Shown piece by piece: positions 1 to 9,095 of a stretch of 64,000 nucleotides of DNA. The notes beneath the pieces were generated by a model. The model saw nothing but the letters and a program-made list of their open reading frames with translations, ran no database searches and was not told the DNA's origin. The stretch's first letter is position 1. Each line of letters starts with the position of its first letter. Source of the DNA: Caulobacter sp. (lineage in GTDB: Bacteria > Pseudomonadota > Alphaproteobacteria > Caulobacterales > Caulobacteraceae); contig JAGHZU010000007.1 of assembly GCA_017745235.1 (NCBI GenBank), positions 62,001 to 126,000 of the forward strand. Direction: 5' to 3'. The position numbers and the translations under genes were made by a program.

Positions 1-396
1 GGGCCCGCTTTCATAGAAAGCCTTGCCGATCTCGGGCGAACGTTCGGCTTCGGCCACGATCAGGCGGAAGTTCAGCATGTTGAAGTCGCTCAGGACGATC
101 GCCAGGTACGTCCGCCCCAGCTTGGTCAGCGCCGTGCGGATGTCGCCCAGCTCAGTCTGCAGCTCGAACATCGCCTCCTGCTGCCACGCGCAGTGGCGCA
201 CCATGTAGGCCGTGAACAACTCCTCCTTGTTTTTGAAGTAGTTGTAGAGCGTGCCCTTGGAGCCGCCGACCTTGGCGGCGATAGCCGACATCGAGGCGTT
301 GGCGTAGCCCTCGGCCAGGAAGACCTCGCGCGCGACGTCGAGGATCGCTTCACGGCGAGCGTCCCGATCGATGCGCGGCTTTGCGTCCTGAGTCAT
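1..396 (-). CDS. TetR/AcrR family transcriptional regulator (partial, C-terminus beyond left edge)
   Basis: Reading leftward from an ATG at 394-396, the frame stays open to base 1, giving 132 residues of an N-terminal TetR protein. Residues about 15-60 hold the family's DNA-binding helix-turn-helix, with the typical stretch SKGTLYNYFKNKEELF; the ligand-binding C-terminal half starts but is cut by the window edge. It is divergent from the efflux operon that begins at 501, and a perfect 19-bp palindrome lies between them. By analogy with other TetR-efflux pairs it probably represses the pump operon and itself, and is released by a pump substrate. The inducer cannot be read from the sequence. 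Confidence 0.9.
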   Translation of the reverse strand, partial: MTQDAKPRIDRDARREAILDVAREVFLAEGYANASMSAIAAKVGGSKGTLYNYFKNKEELFTAYMVRHCAWQQEAMFELQTELGDIRTALTKLGRTYLAIVLSDFNMLNFRLIVAEAERSPEIGKAFYESGP

Positions 397-424
397 TTTT
401 TTGCTCCGAGCCTCGCCACGCGGC

Positions 425-452
425 TTGATCCGTCATGGTCGAGGTCTATATC
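425..452 (+). promoter_or_regulatory. Candidate sigma-70-type promoter of the efflux operon
   Basis: A TTGATC box at 425-430 and a TATATC box at 447-452 are separated by 16 bases, a reasonable housekeeping promoter for the operon starting at 501. The predicted transcription start is near 459, just ahead of the palindrome at 465-483, so a bound repressor would block early elongation or open-complex formation. Seen by eye only. Confidence 0.4.
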
Positions 453-464
453 AGCCCCGCCATA

Positions 465-483
465 TGACCGTACTGTACGGTCA
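465..483. promoter_or_regulatory. TetR-type operator, perfect 19-bp palindrome
   Basis: The sequence TGACCGTACTGTACGGTCA is a perfect inverted repeat of two 9-base arms around one central base. It lies between the divergent tetR-like gene (start 396) and the efflux operon (start 501). This is the usual size and position of a TetR-family operator controlling both directions. The assignment to the neighbouring regulator is inference. Confidence 0.75.
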
Positions 484-500
484 ATTCAAGGCGTCGAGCC

Positions 501-1967
501 ATGACACAGTCCAAAATCGCAACCTCCACCGTTCCTTTTCAAGCAAAGAAGCGGGAGGTAGGGACGACCGTCACGGTCCTGCTGGCCGCCCTGCTGACCA
601 GCGCCTGCGCGACCCTCCCCGCCAAGATCCCGGCGGCCGTGGCCAAGGCGCCCGAGAGCTACGCCACCGCCCAGGCCCTGGCCGCGCCTGAAACAGCATG
701 GCCGACCGACACCTGGTGGAAGGCCTATAGCGACACCCAGCTGGATGGCCTGGTGGATGAGGCCCTGACCGGCTCGCCCACCCTGGCCCAGGCCCAGGCC
801 CGCCTGCGCCGCGCCCAGGCCCAGGTCCGCGCCGCCAAGGCCGCCGACCTGCCGGGCGTCAGCGCCAACGGCGGCGTCGAGCGCGCCAAGCAAAGCTACA
901 ACAACGGCATTCCCGCCGACTTCGTGCCGCAGGGCTACAACGCCTACGGCAACCTCTCGCTGAACTTCGACTGGGAACTGGACTTCTGGGGCAAAAACCG
1001 GGCGGCCGTCGCCGCCGCCGCCTCCGAAGCCAAGGCCGCCCAGGCCGACGCCGCCCAGGCCCGGCTGATGCTGGCTTCCTCGGTGGTCGCCACCTATGCC
1101 GACCTCAGCCGCCTCTACGCCGAGCGCGACGTCGCCGAACGGGCCGTGGCCCTGCGAATGGAGACCGAGGCCCTCGTCCGCGACCGCGTCGCCAACGGGC
1201 TGGACACCCAGGGCGAGCTGCGCCAGGCCGAGGCCGGTCCGCCGGCCGCCCGCGCCGAACTGGCCGCCATCGACGAACAGATCGCCCAGACCCGCAACGC
1301 CCTGGCCGCCCTGCTGGGCGCGGGTCCGGATCGCGGCCTGTCGATCGTCCGTCCCGCCCCGGCCAGCCTCAAGTCGTTCGGCCTGCCCACGAACCTGGCC
1401 GCCGAGCTGATTGGCCGCCGACCCGACGTGGTGGCCGCCAAGTGGCGCGCCGAGGCCGCCGACCGCCGCATCGGCCAGGCCAAGGCCGCCTTCTATCCCA
1501 ACGTGAACCTGGCCGGCGCCATCGGCGTGCAGGCCTTGCACCTGGACAAGCTGTTCGACAGCGGCTCGGACGCCGGCAGCATCGGCCCCGCTTTCAGCCT
1601 GCCGATCTTTGAGGGCGGCCGCCTGCGCGCCAACCTCCGCGGCGCCGAGGCCGACCGCGACGGCGCGGTCGCCACATACAACGGGGCGGTCACCCAGGCC
1701 CTGCGGGAGGTGGCCGACGTGACGGCCAGCGAGCGCGCCCTGAACACCCGGCTGTCCGAAAGCCGCGCGGCCCTGGCCGCCAGCGAGGACGGCTACCGCA
1801 TCGCCAAGCTGCGCTACCAGGGCGGCCTGTCGACCTACCAGAACGTATTGATCGCCGAGCTCTCGGTGCTGACCAACCGCCGGATCGTGGCCGACCTCGA
1901 AAGCCGCGCCCTGACCCTGGACGTCGCCCTGGTGCGCGCCCTGGGCGGCGGCTTCGCCCCCGCCTGA
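501..1967 (+). CDS. NodT-family outer membrane efflux lipoprotein
   Basis: A 488-residue TolC-like outer membrane factor that would form the exit duct of the efflux system encoded by the next two genes. The N-terminus has a signal peptide ending in a lipobox (LTSAC, lipidated Cys36), typical of the OprM/NodT branch. The rest shows the two-fold repeated alpha-helical outer membrane efflux domain rich in Ala, Gln and Arg, with the conserved IGRRPDVVAAKWRAEAAD stretch between the halves. It is first gene of a three-gene operon, with 69 bases to the adaptor gene. The ATG at 501 is the first start after the predicted promoter and gives the complete signal peptide. Confidence 0.93.
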   Translation: MTQSKIATSTVPFQAKKREVGTTVTVLLAALLTSACATLPAKIPAAVAKAPESYATAQALAAPETAWPTDTWWKAYSDTQLDGLVDEALTGSPTLAQAQARLRRAQAQVRAAKAADLPGVSANGGVERAKQSYNNGIPADFVPQGYNAYGNLSLNFDWELDFWGKNRAAVAAAASEAKAAQADAAQARLMLASSVVATYADLSRLYAERDVAERAVALRMETEALVRDRVANGLDTQGELRQAEAGPPAARAELAAIDEQIAQTRNALAALLGAGPDRGLSIVRPAPASLKSFGLPTNLAAELIGRRPDVVAAKWRAEAADRRIGQAKAAFYPNVNLAGAIGVQALHLDKLFDSGSDAGSIGPAFSLPIFEGGRLRANLRGAEADRDGAVATYNGAVTQALREVADVTASERALNTRLSESRAALAASEDGYRIAKLRYQGGLSTYQNVLIAELSVLTNRRIVADLESRALTLDVALVRALGGGFAPA

Positions 1968-2036
1968 CCCGAAGCCCGACGACCAGCTTCACCCCATTCT
2001 CCGCCCATTCCCCTTTCGCGCCTTCAGGACCTCCCC

Positions 2037-3155
2037 ATGGCCGACTCTTCCGCCTCCTCCCCTGCCGCCGCCAGCCGCCGCCGGCGCCTGCTCAGCGGCC
2101 TGGCCGCCGTCGTCGTGATCGGCGCGGTCGGCTGGACCGCCTACGCCTTCCTGATCGGAGGCAAGCATGTCGAGACCGACAACGCCTATGTCGGCGCCGA
2201 CAGCGCCCAGGTCACCCCGCTGGTCAGCGGTCCGGTGGCCAAGGTGCTCGTCTCCGAAACCCAGATCGTCCAGGCCGGCCAGCCGCTCGTGGTGCTCGAC
2301 GACGCCGACGCCAGGATCGCCGTCCTGTCGGCCCAGGCCGCCCTCGGCCAGGCGCAGCGCAAGGTGCAGGGCTATTTCGCCAGCGACACGGCCCTGGCCG
2401 GGCAGGTCGCGGCTCGCGACGCCGACATCGCTCGCGCCCAGGCCGGAGTGACCAGCGCCCAGGCCGACCTGGAACGCGCCCGGGTCGAGCTGACCCGCCG
2501 CAAGGCGTTGTCGGACTCCGGCGCGGTGTCAGGTGAGGAGCTGACCACGGCCCAGACCCGCTTCACCAACGCCCAGTCGGCTCTGGCGGAGGCCAAGGCG
2601 GCCCTGGCCCAAGCCCAGGCCAGCCGCGGCGCCGCCATCGGCTCGCGCGACGTCAACACCGCCCTCATCTCGGGCCTGCCCGCCGGCAAGAACCCCGAGG
2701 TGGTCGCCGCCGAGGCCCGCTTGGCCGCCGCCGAACTGGCGCTGAGCCGGACGGTGCTGCGCGCCCCGATCGCCGGGGTGATTTCCAAGAAGAACGTCCA
2801 GATCGGCCAGCAGGTGCAGGTCGGCGCGCCCCTGATGGCTATCGTCCCGACGACCAGCGCCTATGTCGACGCCAACTTCAAGGAAGTGCAACTGGACAAG
2901 GTGTCGGTCGGTCAGCCCGTGACCCTGACCTCCGATCTCTACGGCGGCGGCGTGAAGTTCCACGGCAAGGTCGTGGGCCTGTCGGGCGGCACCGGTTCGG
3001 CCTTCTCGCTGATCCCGGCCCAGAACGCCTCGGGCAACTGGATCAAGGTGGTTCAGCGCCTGCCGGTGCGCATCGCCCTGGATCCGGCCGAACTGAAGGA
3101 CCATCCGCTGCGCGTGGGCCTTTCGATGAAGGCCGTCATCGACGTCTCGAAGTAA
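2037..3155 (+). CDS. emrA: HlyD/EmrA-family periplasmic adaptor of efflux pump
   Basis: A 372-residue membrane fusion protein linking the inner membrane pump to the outer membrane duct. One N-terminal transmembrane segment (about residues 20-40) follows an Arg-rich start. It is followed by the first half of the lipoyl/barrel-sandwich domain (ETDNAYVGADSAQVTPLVSG), a long coiled-coil hairpin rich in Ala and Gln, and the second lipoyl half (LRAPIAGVISKKNVQIGQQV). This order and length match EmrA. It sits between the duct gene and an EmrB-type pump gene, 30 bases upstream of the latter. Substrate unknown. The emrA name is by family likeness. Confidence 0.92.
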   Translation: MADSSASSPAAASRRRRLLSGLAAVVVIGAVGWTAYAFLIGGKHVETDNAYVGADSAQVTPLVSGPVAKVLVSETQIVQAGQPLVVLDDADARIAVLSAQAALGQAQRKVQGYFASDTALAGQVAARDADIARAQAGVTSAQADLERARVELTRRKALSDSGAVSGEELTTAQTRFTNAQSALAEAKAALAQAQASRGAAIGSRDVNTALISGLPAGKNPEVVAAEARLAAAELALSRTVLRAPIAGVISKKNVQIGQQVQVGAPLMAIVPTTSAYVDANFKEVQLDKVSVGQPVTLTSDLYGGGVKFHGKVVGLSGGTGSAFSLIPAQNASGNWIKVVQRLPVRIALDPAELKDHPLRVGLSMKAVIDVSK

Positions 3156-3185
3156 TCCGTTCGCGTTCGATCCAAGGAGGGCCGG

Positions 3186-4778
3186 ATGGCCGCCCAGGAC
3201 ACTTCTCCAGCTGCCGAAGGCGCGTCCGCCGCGCCCTCTGCGGCGCCCGCAGGCCCCGCTCCCCTGACGGGCGCGACCCTCTGGTTCACCGCCATCGCCC
3301 TGGCGCTGGGCACCTTCATGCAGGTGCTGGACAGCACCATCGCCAACGTCTCGATCCCAACGATCGCCGGCAATCTGGGCGTCAGTTCCAGCCAGGGGAC
3401 GTGGGTGATCACCTCGTTCGCCGTGGCGAACGGCGTCTCGGTGCCGCTAACCGGCTGGCTGATGGGACGCTACGGCGTAGTGAAGACCTTCGTCGTCTCG
3501 GTGCTGTTGTTCACCCTGGCTTCATTCCTGTGCGGAATCTCGTGGAGCCTGACGTCGCTGATCGGCTTCCGCCTGCTGCAGGGCCTGGTCTCCGGACCGA
3601 TGATCCCGGGCTCCCAAGCCCTGCTGATCATGATCTTCCCAGCCCACAAACGGGGCACGGCCCTGGCCATCTGGTCGATGACCACCCTGGTGGCCCCGAT
3701 CTGCGGACCGATCCTAGGCGGCTACATCTCCGACAATATCGCCTGGGAGTGGATCTTCCTGATCAACGTGCCCGTCGGCCTGATCTGCGCCTTCTTCTGC
3801 TGGCGCCCGCTGGCCAGCCGCGAGACCCCTACCCGCAAGGTTCCGATCGACACCACCGGCTTCATGCTGCTGCTGATCTGGGTCGGAGCCCTGCAGGTGA
3901 TGCTCGACACCGGCAAGGAGGCCGACTGGTTCAACTCGCCCGCTATCGTGGTGGAGACCCTGGTGGCCATCATCGGCTTCATCGCCTGGGTGATCTGGGA
4001 GCTGCACGAGAAGCATCCGATCGTCGACCTGTCGCTGTTCAAGTCCAAGAACTTCGCCCTGGGCACCCTGGCCTTCTGCCTGGGCTATGCGGTGTTCTTC
4101 GGCTCTAACCTGCTGCAGCCGCTGTGGCTGCAGACCCGCATGGGTTACATCGCCACTTGGGCCGGTCTGGTGGCCGCGCCCAGCGGCGTGGTGGCCGTGA
4201 TCCTGACGCCGTTCGCCGCCCGGATCATGCAGAAGGTCGACGCTCGCTGGACGGCCAGCCTGTCGATGGGCGCCTTCGCCCTGTCGTTCTTCATGCGCTC
4301 TGAGTTCACGCCCGACGTCGATTTCAGGGCCCTGGTCTGGCCGATGCTGGTGCAAGGGGTGGCGATGAGCACCTTCTTCCTGTCGATGGTGACGATCTCC
4401 CTGAACGGCGTCGCGCCGCACCAGCTACCCTCGGCCTCGGGCCTGTCGAACTTCTCGCGGATCACCGCGGGCAGCTTCGCCGCCTCGTTGGTCACGACGA
4501 TCTGGGACCGCAGCGAGTCGCTGCACCAGAACCGGCTGGCCGAGACCATGGCGTCCAACGACCCGGCTTGGCTGGCGGCGGTGGACCGCATGCAGGCGGT
4601 GGGCCTGTCACACGCCCAGGCCGTGGGTGCGGCGACCAATCAGGTAGTCAACCAGGCCTATCTGCTGGCCACACTGGACTTCTTCCGGGCCTCGGCCTGG
4701 CTGGCGGTGCTGCTGATCCCCTGCATCTGGCTGACCAACAAGGCCATGAGCAGCGGCGCGGCCGTAGCCGCCGACTGA
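3186..4778 (+). CDS. emrB: DHA2-family (EmrB-type) MFS drug efflux permease
   Basis: A 530-residue proton-coupled drug exporter of the 14-helix DHA2 branch of the major facilitator superfamily. After a 30-residue Pro/Ala-rich cytoplasmic tail, the first helix carries the family signature QVLDSTIANVSIPTIAG. The motif GWLMGRYGVVKTF between helices 2 and 3 and GPILGGYI in helix 5 are also visible. A strong ribosome site (AAGGAGG, 3174-3180) precedes the ATG at 3186. With the two upstream genes it forms a complete EmrAB-TolC-like system for pumping hydrophobic compounds across both membranes. Substrate is not deducible. Confidence 0.94.
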   Translation: MAAQDTSPAAEGASAAPSAAPAGPAPLTGATLWFTAIALALGTFMQVLDSTIANVSIPTIAGNLGVSSSQGTWVITSFAVANGVSVPLTGWLMGRYGVVKTFVVSVLLFTLASFLCGISWSLTSLIGFRLLQGLVSGPMIPGSQALLIMIFPAHKRGTALAIWSMTTLVAPICGPILGGYISDNIAWEWIFLINVPVGLICAFFCWRPLASRETPTRKVPIDTTGFMLLLIWVGALQVMLDTGKEADWFNSPAIVVETLVAIIGFIAWVIWELHEKHPIVDLSLFKSKNFALGTLAFCLGYAVFFGSNLLQPLWLQTRMGYIATWAGLVAAPSGVVAVILTPFAARIMQKVDARWTASLSMGAFALSFFMRSEFTPDVDFRALVWPMLVQGVAMSTFFLSMVTISLNGVAPHQLPSASGLSNFSRITAGSFAASLVTTIWDRSESLHQNRLAETMASNDPAWLAAVDRMQAVGLSHAQAVGAATNQVVNQAYLLATLDFFRASAWLAVLLIPCIWLTNKAMSSGAAVAAD

Positions 4779-4792
4779 GCCGCCCTACCCAT

Positions 4793-4829
4793 CCCTCTCG
4801 ACGCCGCCTAAGATGGCGCGTCGAGAGGG
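4793..4829. repeat. Perfect 12-bp inverted repeat after emrB, overlapping the next gene's leader
   Basis: CCCTCTCGACGC at 4793-4804 pairs exactly with GCGTCGAGAGGG at 4818-4829 across a 13-base loop. It begins 14 bases after the emrB stop and ends 13 bases before the GntR start. It lacks a clean T-run, so it could be a weak terminator or an operator for the regulator. Its position argues that the upstream in-frame ATG at 4813, inside the loop, is not the real gntR start. Confidence 0.5.
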
Positions 4830-4842
4830 TTTCGAAGACAAG

Positions 4843-5616
4843 ATGACGACGCCGGCCGCCAATCCCCTGCGCCTCTACCAGCGCCTCGCCGCGTCGATCA
4901 GCCAGGGCATCGCCGAGGGCCGTTACCAGCCTGGCCAGCGCCTGGCCTCGGAGCGCGACCTGGCCGAGGAGTTCGGCGTCAGCCGTCCCACCGTCCGCCG
5001 CGCCGTGATCGCCCTGGAGATGCGCGGCCTGTTGGAGGCACGCCAGGGCTCCGGCGTCTATGTGCGCCAGGGCGGCCAAACCGCTCCGCCTCCCCCCAAG
5101 GACCTGGATATCGGCGCCTTCGACCAAGCCGAGGCTCGCCGCCTTTTCGAAGGCGAAGCCGCCGCCCTGGCCGCCACCCTCATCACCGACGAGGAGTTGG
5201 CCTATCTCGAGACCCTGGTGGCCGAGATGAACAGCGAGGAATCGACCAAGGAGCAGTCGGAGCTGGCCGACCGACAGTTCCACCTGACCATCGCCCAGGC
5301 CACTCGCAATAGCGCCGTGGCCCGGATCATCGAGAGCACCTGGGACTTGCGCTACAAGTCGCGCCTGTGCATGCAGATGCTGGAAAAGGCCCGGCACGTG
5401 CGCAAGCGCCCTCTTCGCGACGAGCACCAGGACATCATCGAAGCCCTGCGCACCCGCGACCCCCGCGCCGCCCGCGCAGCCATGCAGACGCACCTGGGCG
5501 GTCTGATCGAGAACCTGCTGCTGACGGCCGAACTCGAAGCCATGGAGCAGACTCGCGAGCGCCTGGCCAACAAGCGCGAGGAGATCGCCCTGCGGGCTGC
5601 CAGCGCCGCGAAATAG
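4843..5616 (+). CDS. GntR family transcriptional regulator, FadR (FCD) subfamily, copy 1
   Basis: A 257-residue regulator with an N-terminal winged helix (SERDLAEEFGVSRPTVRRAV, then EARQGSGVYV in the wing) and an all-helical C-terminal FCD ligand-binding domain. The FCD family usually senses small organic acids or uronates. It is clearly paralogous to the regulator at 13993-14748, down to the C-terminal helix with an EQTRERLANKREE-type ending. I chose ATG 4843 over 4813 because the latter lies in an inverted-repeat loop and adds a short unrelated extension. It precedes the large TonB receptor at 6022 on the same strand, so it may control that receptor. This link is inference. Confidence 0.9.
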   Translation: MTTPAANPLRLYQRLAASISQGIAEGRYQPGQRLASERDLAEEFGVSRPTVRRAVIALEMRGLLEARQGSGVYVRQGGQTAPPPPKDLDIGAFDQAEARRLFEGEAAALAATLITDEELAYLETLVAEMNSEESTKEQSELADRQFHLTIAQATRNSAVARIIESTWDLRYKSRLCMQMLEKARHVRKRPLRDEHQDIIEALRTRDPRAARAAMQTHLGGLIENLLLTAELEAMEQTRERLANKREEIALRAASAAK

Positions 5617-6021
5617 GACGCCGCGAACGCCTGTGGACAACCCTGGCGCTGCTTGCCACGCCTGCGGCAAAACGGGCAAATTTCTCCCCGATGCCCCCAG
5701 GGGTTAAAAACTCTAAGAATCGGGAAAACATGAGTTGCTTTTGATGGCCTCTCTCCACACAACGCCAACATAGACCTGACACAATCTTCACTGTTCAGGC
5801 TCGCTCGGAGGTGGCGCCATCCGGAATGGGGCAATTACTCCCTTCCAGCGTGCAAACTTGTGACCGGAAAGAGACACTCAGGCGCACCAGAGTTTCATGT
5901 CAGCAATATAAATTGACCGAACGTCGGTTCCCTCTCTAGCTCCCCTGCAATCGGTATCAGCGAAACTGAACCGGGGGACCGCCCGAGGCGCAGTGCGCGA
6001 CCGAGGGCCTATTGGGGACTT
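5617..6021 (+). promoter_or_regulatory. 405-bp intergenic region upstream of TonB receptor 1, with a small inverted repeat
   Basis: No gene is visible here. The stretch is less GC-rich than its surroundings, with AT-rich patches near 5707-5745 and 5905-5915, so it likely holds the receptor promoter and a long leader. At 5916-5928 a short inverted repeat (ACCGA-ACG-TCGGT) could be an operator. The ATTTGGT-type palindrome found at 11604 and 11786 is absent here, so this receptor is probably under different control from receptor 2. Confidence 0.35.
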
Positions 6022-8994
6022 TTGACCTTGACCATTAAATCCGCTCGGGGGCGCTTGTTGACCTCCACGATGATCTGCGGCGCGACCTTCGCCCTGCTCG
6101 GCGCGACCCAGGTCGCCGCCCAGACCGCACCGGCGCCGGCCGACGAACGCACCGCCGTCGAAGAGATCGTCGTCACCGGCTCGCTGTTCCGCCGCACCGA
6201 CACCGAAACCCCCTCGCCGGTTACGGTGCTCACTAGCGAAACCCTGCAGCACGCGGGCATCTCGACCGCCGCTGACGCCATCCGGACGATCTCGGCCGAC
6301 GGCGCCGGCTCGATCGGCACCGGCTTCCAGAGCGGCTTCAGCGCCGGCGGCTCGGCCGTCTCGCTGCGCGGCCTGGGCGTGTCCTCGACCCTGGTTCTGG
6401 TCGACGGCCTGCGCTCGGCCAATTTCCCGCTCAACGACGACGGCCACAACGCCTATGTCGACCTGAACTCGATCCCGTTCAGCCTGATCGACCGCATCGA
6501 AGTGCTGAAGGACGGCGCCTCGTCGTCGTACGGCGCTGACGCCATCGGCGGCGTTGTGAACCTGAAGCTCAAGAAGACCTTCAACGGCGTGGCCGGCAGC
6601 ATCGAAGCTGGCGAAAGCGACCGGGGTGACGCCGAACACAAGCGCGCCGACATCACGGTGGGCTTCGGTGACTACGCCACCACCGGCTGGAACATGTACC
6701 TCAACGCCGAGTATCAGAAGGACGGCCGCGTTTCGAACCACGACCGCGGCTTCCCCTACAACACCCAGGACCTGAGCTCGATCGGCGGCCGCGACCTGAA
6801 CTCGGGCGACGACTCGCTGCTCACCGCCACGCCGAACGCCGTCGTTGTGCGCATGACTCAGCGCGACCTGAGCGATCCCCGTTCGGGCACCGGCACCACG
6901 GCCAACAACCAGTACACCTCGCTGAACCTGAACTGCGCCGACGGCACCTACACGCAGAACACGTCGAGCGTCGTGGGCACCGGCTGTAAGTGGAACCTGA
7001 TCGACAAGTATCGTCAGATCCAACCGCTGCAGAAGCGCTATGCCTTCAACGGCCGTATCAACTTCCGCCTGAACGAGAACATCGAGGGCTACGTCACCGG
7101 CAGCTACTCGAGCAACTACGTCAGCATCAAGGGCACGCCCAGCTCGATCCGCAACACCCAGCCCTACGGCGGTTCGCCGTCGCAGTCGGGCCTGACCATG
7201 GTGCTGCCGGTCTACGTCTGCTCGACCGGCACCAACTGCGCCACCGCCGCCGACCGCGTGCTGAACCCGAACAACCCGTACGCCGCCGCCTTCGCCGGCG
7301 ATCCGGCCAACGGGGCCGCCCGCATCTACTACCTCTTCGGCGACATCCCGGGCGGCAGCGAACGCGACAACCGCGTCATCCGCGGCACCGCGGGCCTGAA
7401 GGGCAGCTTCGGCGACGACTGGAACTGGACCATCGACGCCGCCGGCGCCCGTGACAACCTGACGATCACCCAGCACGGCCTGCTGAACATCAACGGTCTG
7501 CTGAACGCGATCAACACGGGTTCCTACAACTTCGTCGATCCGTCGAAGAACACCGCTGCGGTCCGCAACGCGATCGCTCCGGACATCGAGACGCCCTCGC
7601 ACTCGTCGATGCTCTCGTTGGACGGCACGATCACCAAGCGCCTGTGGACCCTGCCGGGCGGCGACATGATGCTCGCCGTTGGTGGTCAGATCCGCAAGGA
7701 AGTCCTGGAAAACAATAACCAGAACGCCCGCCTGGACACCTACAACCTGACCACCTCGTCGGCGTTCGGTAAGCACACGGTCAAGGCCGCCTTCTTCGAA
7801 GTCGCCGCACCTGTGCTCGACACCCTCGAACTGAACGTGTCGGGTCGTTACGACGACTATTCGGAAGGCTTCAGCCACTTCTCGCCCAAGTTTGGCGTCA
7901 AGTACACGCCGATCCGTCAACTGGCGTTCCGCGGCACCTTCTCGAAGGGCTTCCGCGCTCCGACCTTCGCCGAATCGAACCCGCGCTCGCAGTACGCCGG
8001 CTTCGTCAGCTTCTCGCCGCCCACGGCCTTCATCGCCGCTCACGGTGGCGCCACCAACCCCTACGTCCAGACCTACAACATTGGTCGCGGCTATGCGGGT
8101 AACCCGGACCTGAAGCCTGAAAAGTCGCGCAGCTTCACCCTCGGCACGATCTACGAGCCGACTCGCTGGCTGAGCTTCACAGTCGACTATTACAACGTGA
8201 AGAAGTCGGACCTGATCATCGCTGGTCCGAAGTCGCAGGACGCCATCGCGGCCTACTTCACCAAGTCGAACCAGGCCGACGCCTGCGCCGCCGTGGCTTC
8301 GTTCGGCGCCGGTTACGCCTGTAACGTCGTCGACGCCATCGATCCGCTGTACCCGACGGCCCTGCCGCGCCTGCTGATCCTGACCGCGCCCTACGTCAAC
8401 GCCAACTACATGTCGACCGCCGGCGTGGACGTTTCGGCGACGGCGAAGATCCCGGTCACCGACAGCATCAACTGGACCAGCCGGATCGAAGTCACCCACG
8501 TGCTGAAGTCCGACCTGCACCTGGACGACGGTCGTGTCTGGAAATACGCGGGGACGCTGGGCCCGTACGACCTGTCGTCGGGCAACGGCACGCCGGACTG
8601 GCGCGGCAACTGGCAGAACACCTTCGCCTTCGGCGATAAGTACACCCTGTCGGCCACCGCCTACTACGTCGGCAAGATCAAGTCGGTCGCGGCCGACCAG
8701 CGCGCCGACACCAGCTGCGCCACGGGCAACCAGTATTTCCCGGGCACCGGTGCGGCGAACCAGGAAATCGGCAACCGCTTCTGCAACATCAAGCGGTTCA
8801 TCAACGTCGACGTGAACGGCACGGCCCAGATCAACGATCAGGTCCAGCTGTACGCCAACGTCGCCAACGTGTTCGACGCCAAGGCCCCGGTCGCTCCGGG
8901 CGCCTACGCCAGCGCGCCGAACTTCCTGACCTCGTTCCACTACGCCGGCCTGATCGGCCGTACGTTCAAGCTGGGCGTGCGCTTCAAGTACTAA
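6022..8994 (+). CDS. TonB-dependent outer membrane receptor 1 (large, oligosaccharide-type)
   Basis: A 990-residue TonB-dependent transporter. An N-terminal signal peptide (ending near ATQVAAQ) is followed by a TonB-box-like segment (EEIVVTGSLFRR), the plug domain with GVSSTLVLVDGLR and IDRIEVLKDGASSSYGADA, and a 22-strand barrel ending in LGVRFKY with a terminal aromatic residue. Size and Ser/Asn/Tyr-rich loops with paired cysteines resemble the sugar- or nutrient-uptake receptors abundant in caulobacters and sphingomonads. The start is a TTG at 6022; another TTG at 6028 is possible. It is monocistronic, followed by a strong terminator. Beside GntR copy 1 and a pectin gene set, import of uronate oligomers is a plausible but unproven role. 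Confidence 0.92.
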   Translation: MTLTIKSARGRLLTSTMICGATFALLGATQVAAQTAPAPADERTAVEEIVVTGSLFRRTDTETPSPVTVLTSETLQHAGISTAADAIRTISADGAGSIGTGFQSGFSAGGSAVSLRGLGVSSTLVLVDGLRSANFPLNDDGHNAYVDLNSIPFSLIDRIEVLKDGASSSYGADAIGGVVNLKLKKTFNGVAGSIEAGESDRGDAEHKRADITVGFGDYATTGWNMYLNAEYQKDGRVSNHDRGFPYNTQDLSSIGGRDLNSGDDSLLTATPNAVVVRMTQRDLSDPRSGTGTTANNQYTSLNLNCADGTYTQNTSSVVGTGCKWNLIDKYRQIQPLQKRYAFNGRINFRLNENIEGYVTGSYSSNYVSIKGTPSSIRNTQPYGGSPSQSGLTMVLPVYVCSTGTNCATAADRVLNPNNPYAAAFAGDPANGAARIYYLFGDIPGGSERDNRVIRGTAGLKGSFGDDWNWTIDAAGARDNLTITQHGLLNINGLLNAINTGSYNFVDPSKNTAAVRNAIAPDIETPSHSSMLSLDGTITKRLWTLPGGDMMLAVGGQIRKEVLENNNQNARLDTYNLTTSSAFGKHTVKAAFFEVAAPVLDTLELNVSGRYDDYSEGFSHFSPKFGVKYTPIRQLAFRGTFSKGFRAPTFAESNPRSQYAGFVSFSPPTAFIAAHGGATNPYVQTYNIGRGYAGNPDLKPEKSRSFTLGTIYEPTRWLSFTVDYYNVKKSDLIIAGPKSQDAIAAYFTKSNQADACAAVASFGAGYACNVVDAIDPLYPTALPRLLILTAPYVNANYMSTAGVDVSATAKIPVTDSINWTSRIEVTHVLKSDLHLDDGRVWKYAGTLGPYDLSSGNGTPDWRGNWQNTFAFGDKYTLSATAYYVGKIKSVAADQRADTSCATGNQYFPGTGAANQEIGNRFCNIKRFINVDVNGTAQINDQVQLYANVANVFDAKAPVAPGAYASAPNFLTSFHYAGLIGRTFKLGVRFKY

Positions 8995-9017
8995 GCCTGG
9001 GATCGAACCCGAGCGAG

Positions 9018-9052
9018 GGGCCGGCTCCGAAAGGAGCCGGCCCTTTCTTTTT
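9018..9052 (+). terminator. Rho-independent terminator of TonB receptor 1
   Basis: An 11-bp perfect GC stem (GGGCCGGCTCC / GGAGCCGGCCC) with a GAAA tetraloop is followed by TTTCTTTTT. It starts 23 bases after the receptor stop codon. Confidence 0.92.
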
Positions 9053-9095
9053 GTCCCCGCCCCAGTCGCCCAATCATCCAGGCCGAACCGCAGAC

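Noticed and set aside
486..1541. 351-codon minus-strand frame opposite the NodT gene
   Set aside because: Low-complexity Gly/Gln-rich translation, no motif, and sense strand is a clear lipoprotein.
5878..8940. Open frame of 1020 codons antisense to TonB receptor 1
   Set aside because: It mirrors the real receptor gene exactly, is Gly/Val/Arg/Asp-rich as expected for antisense of high-GC codons, and has no domain. The sense strand has full plug and barrel motifs.
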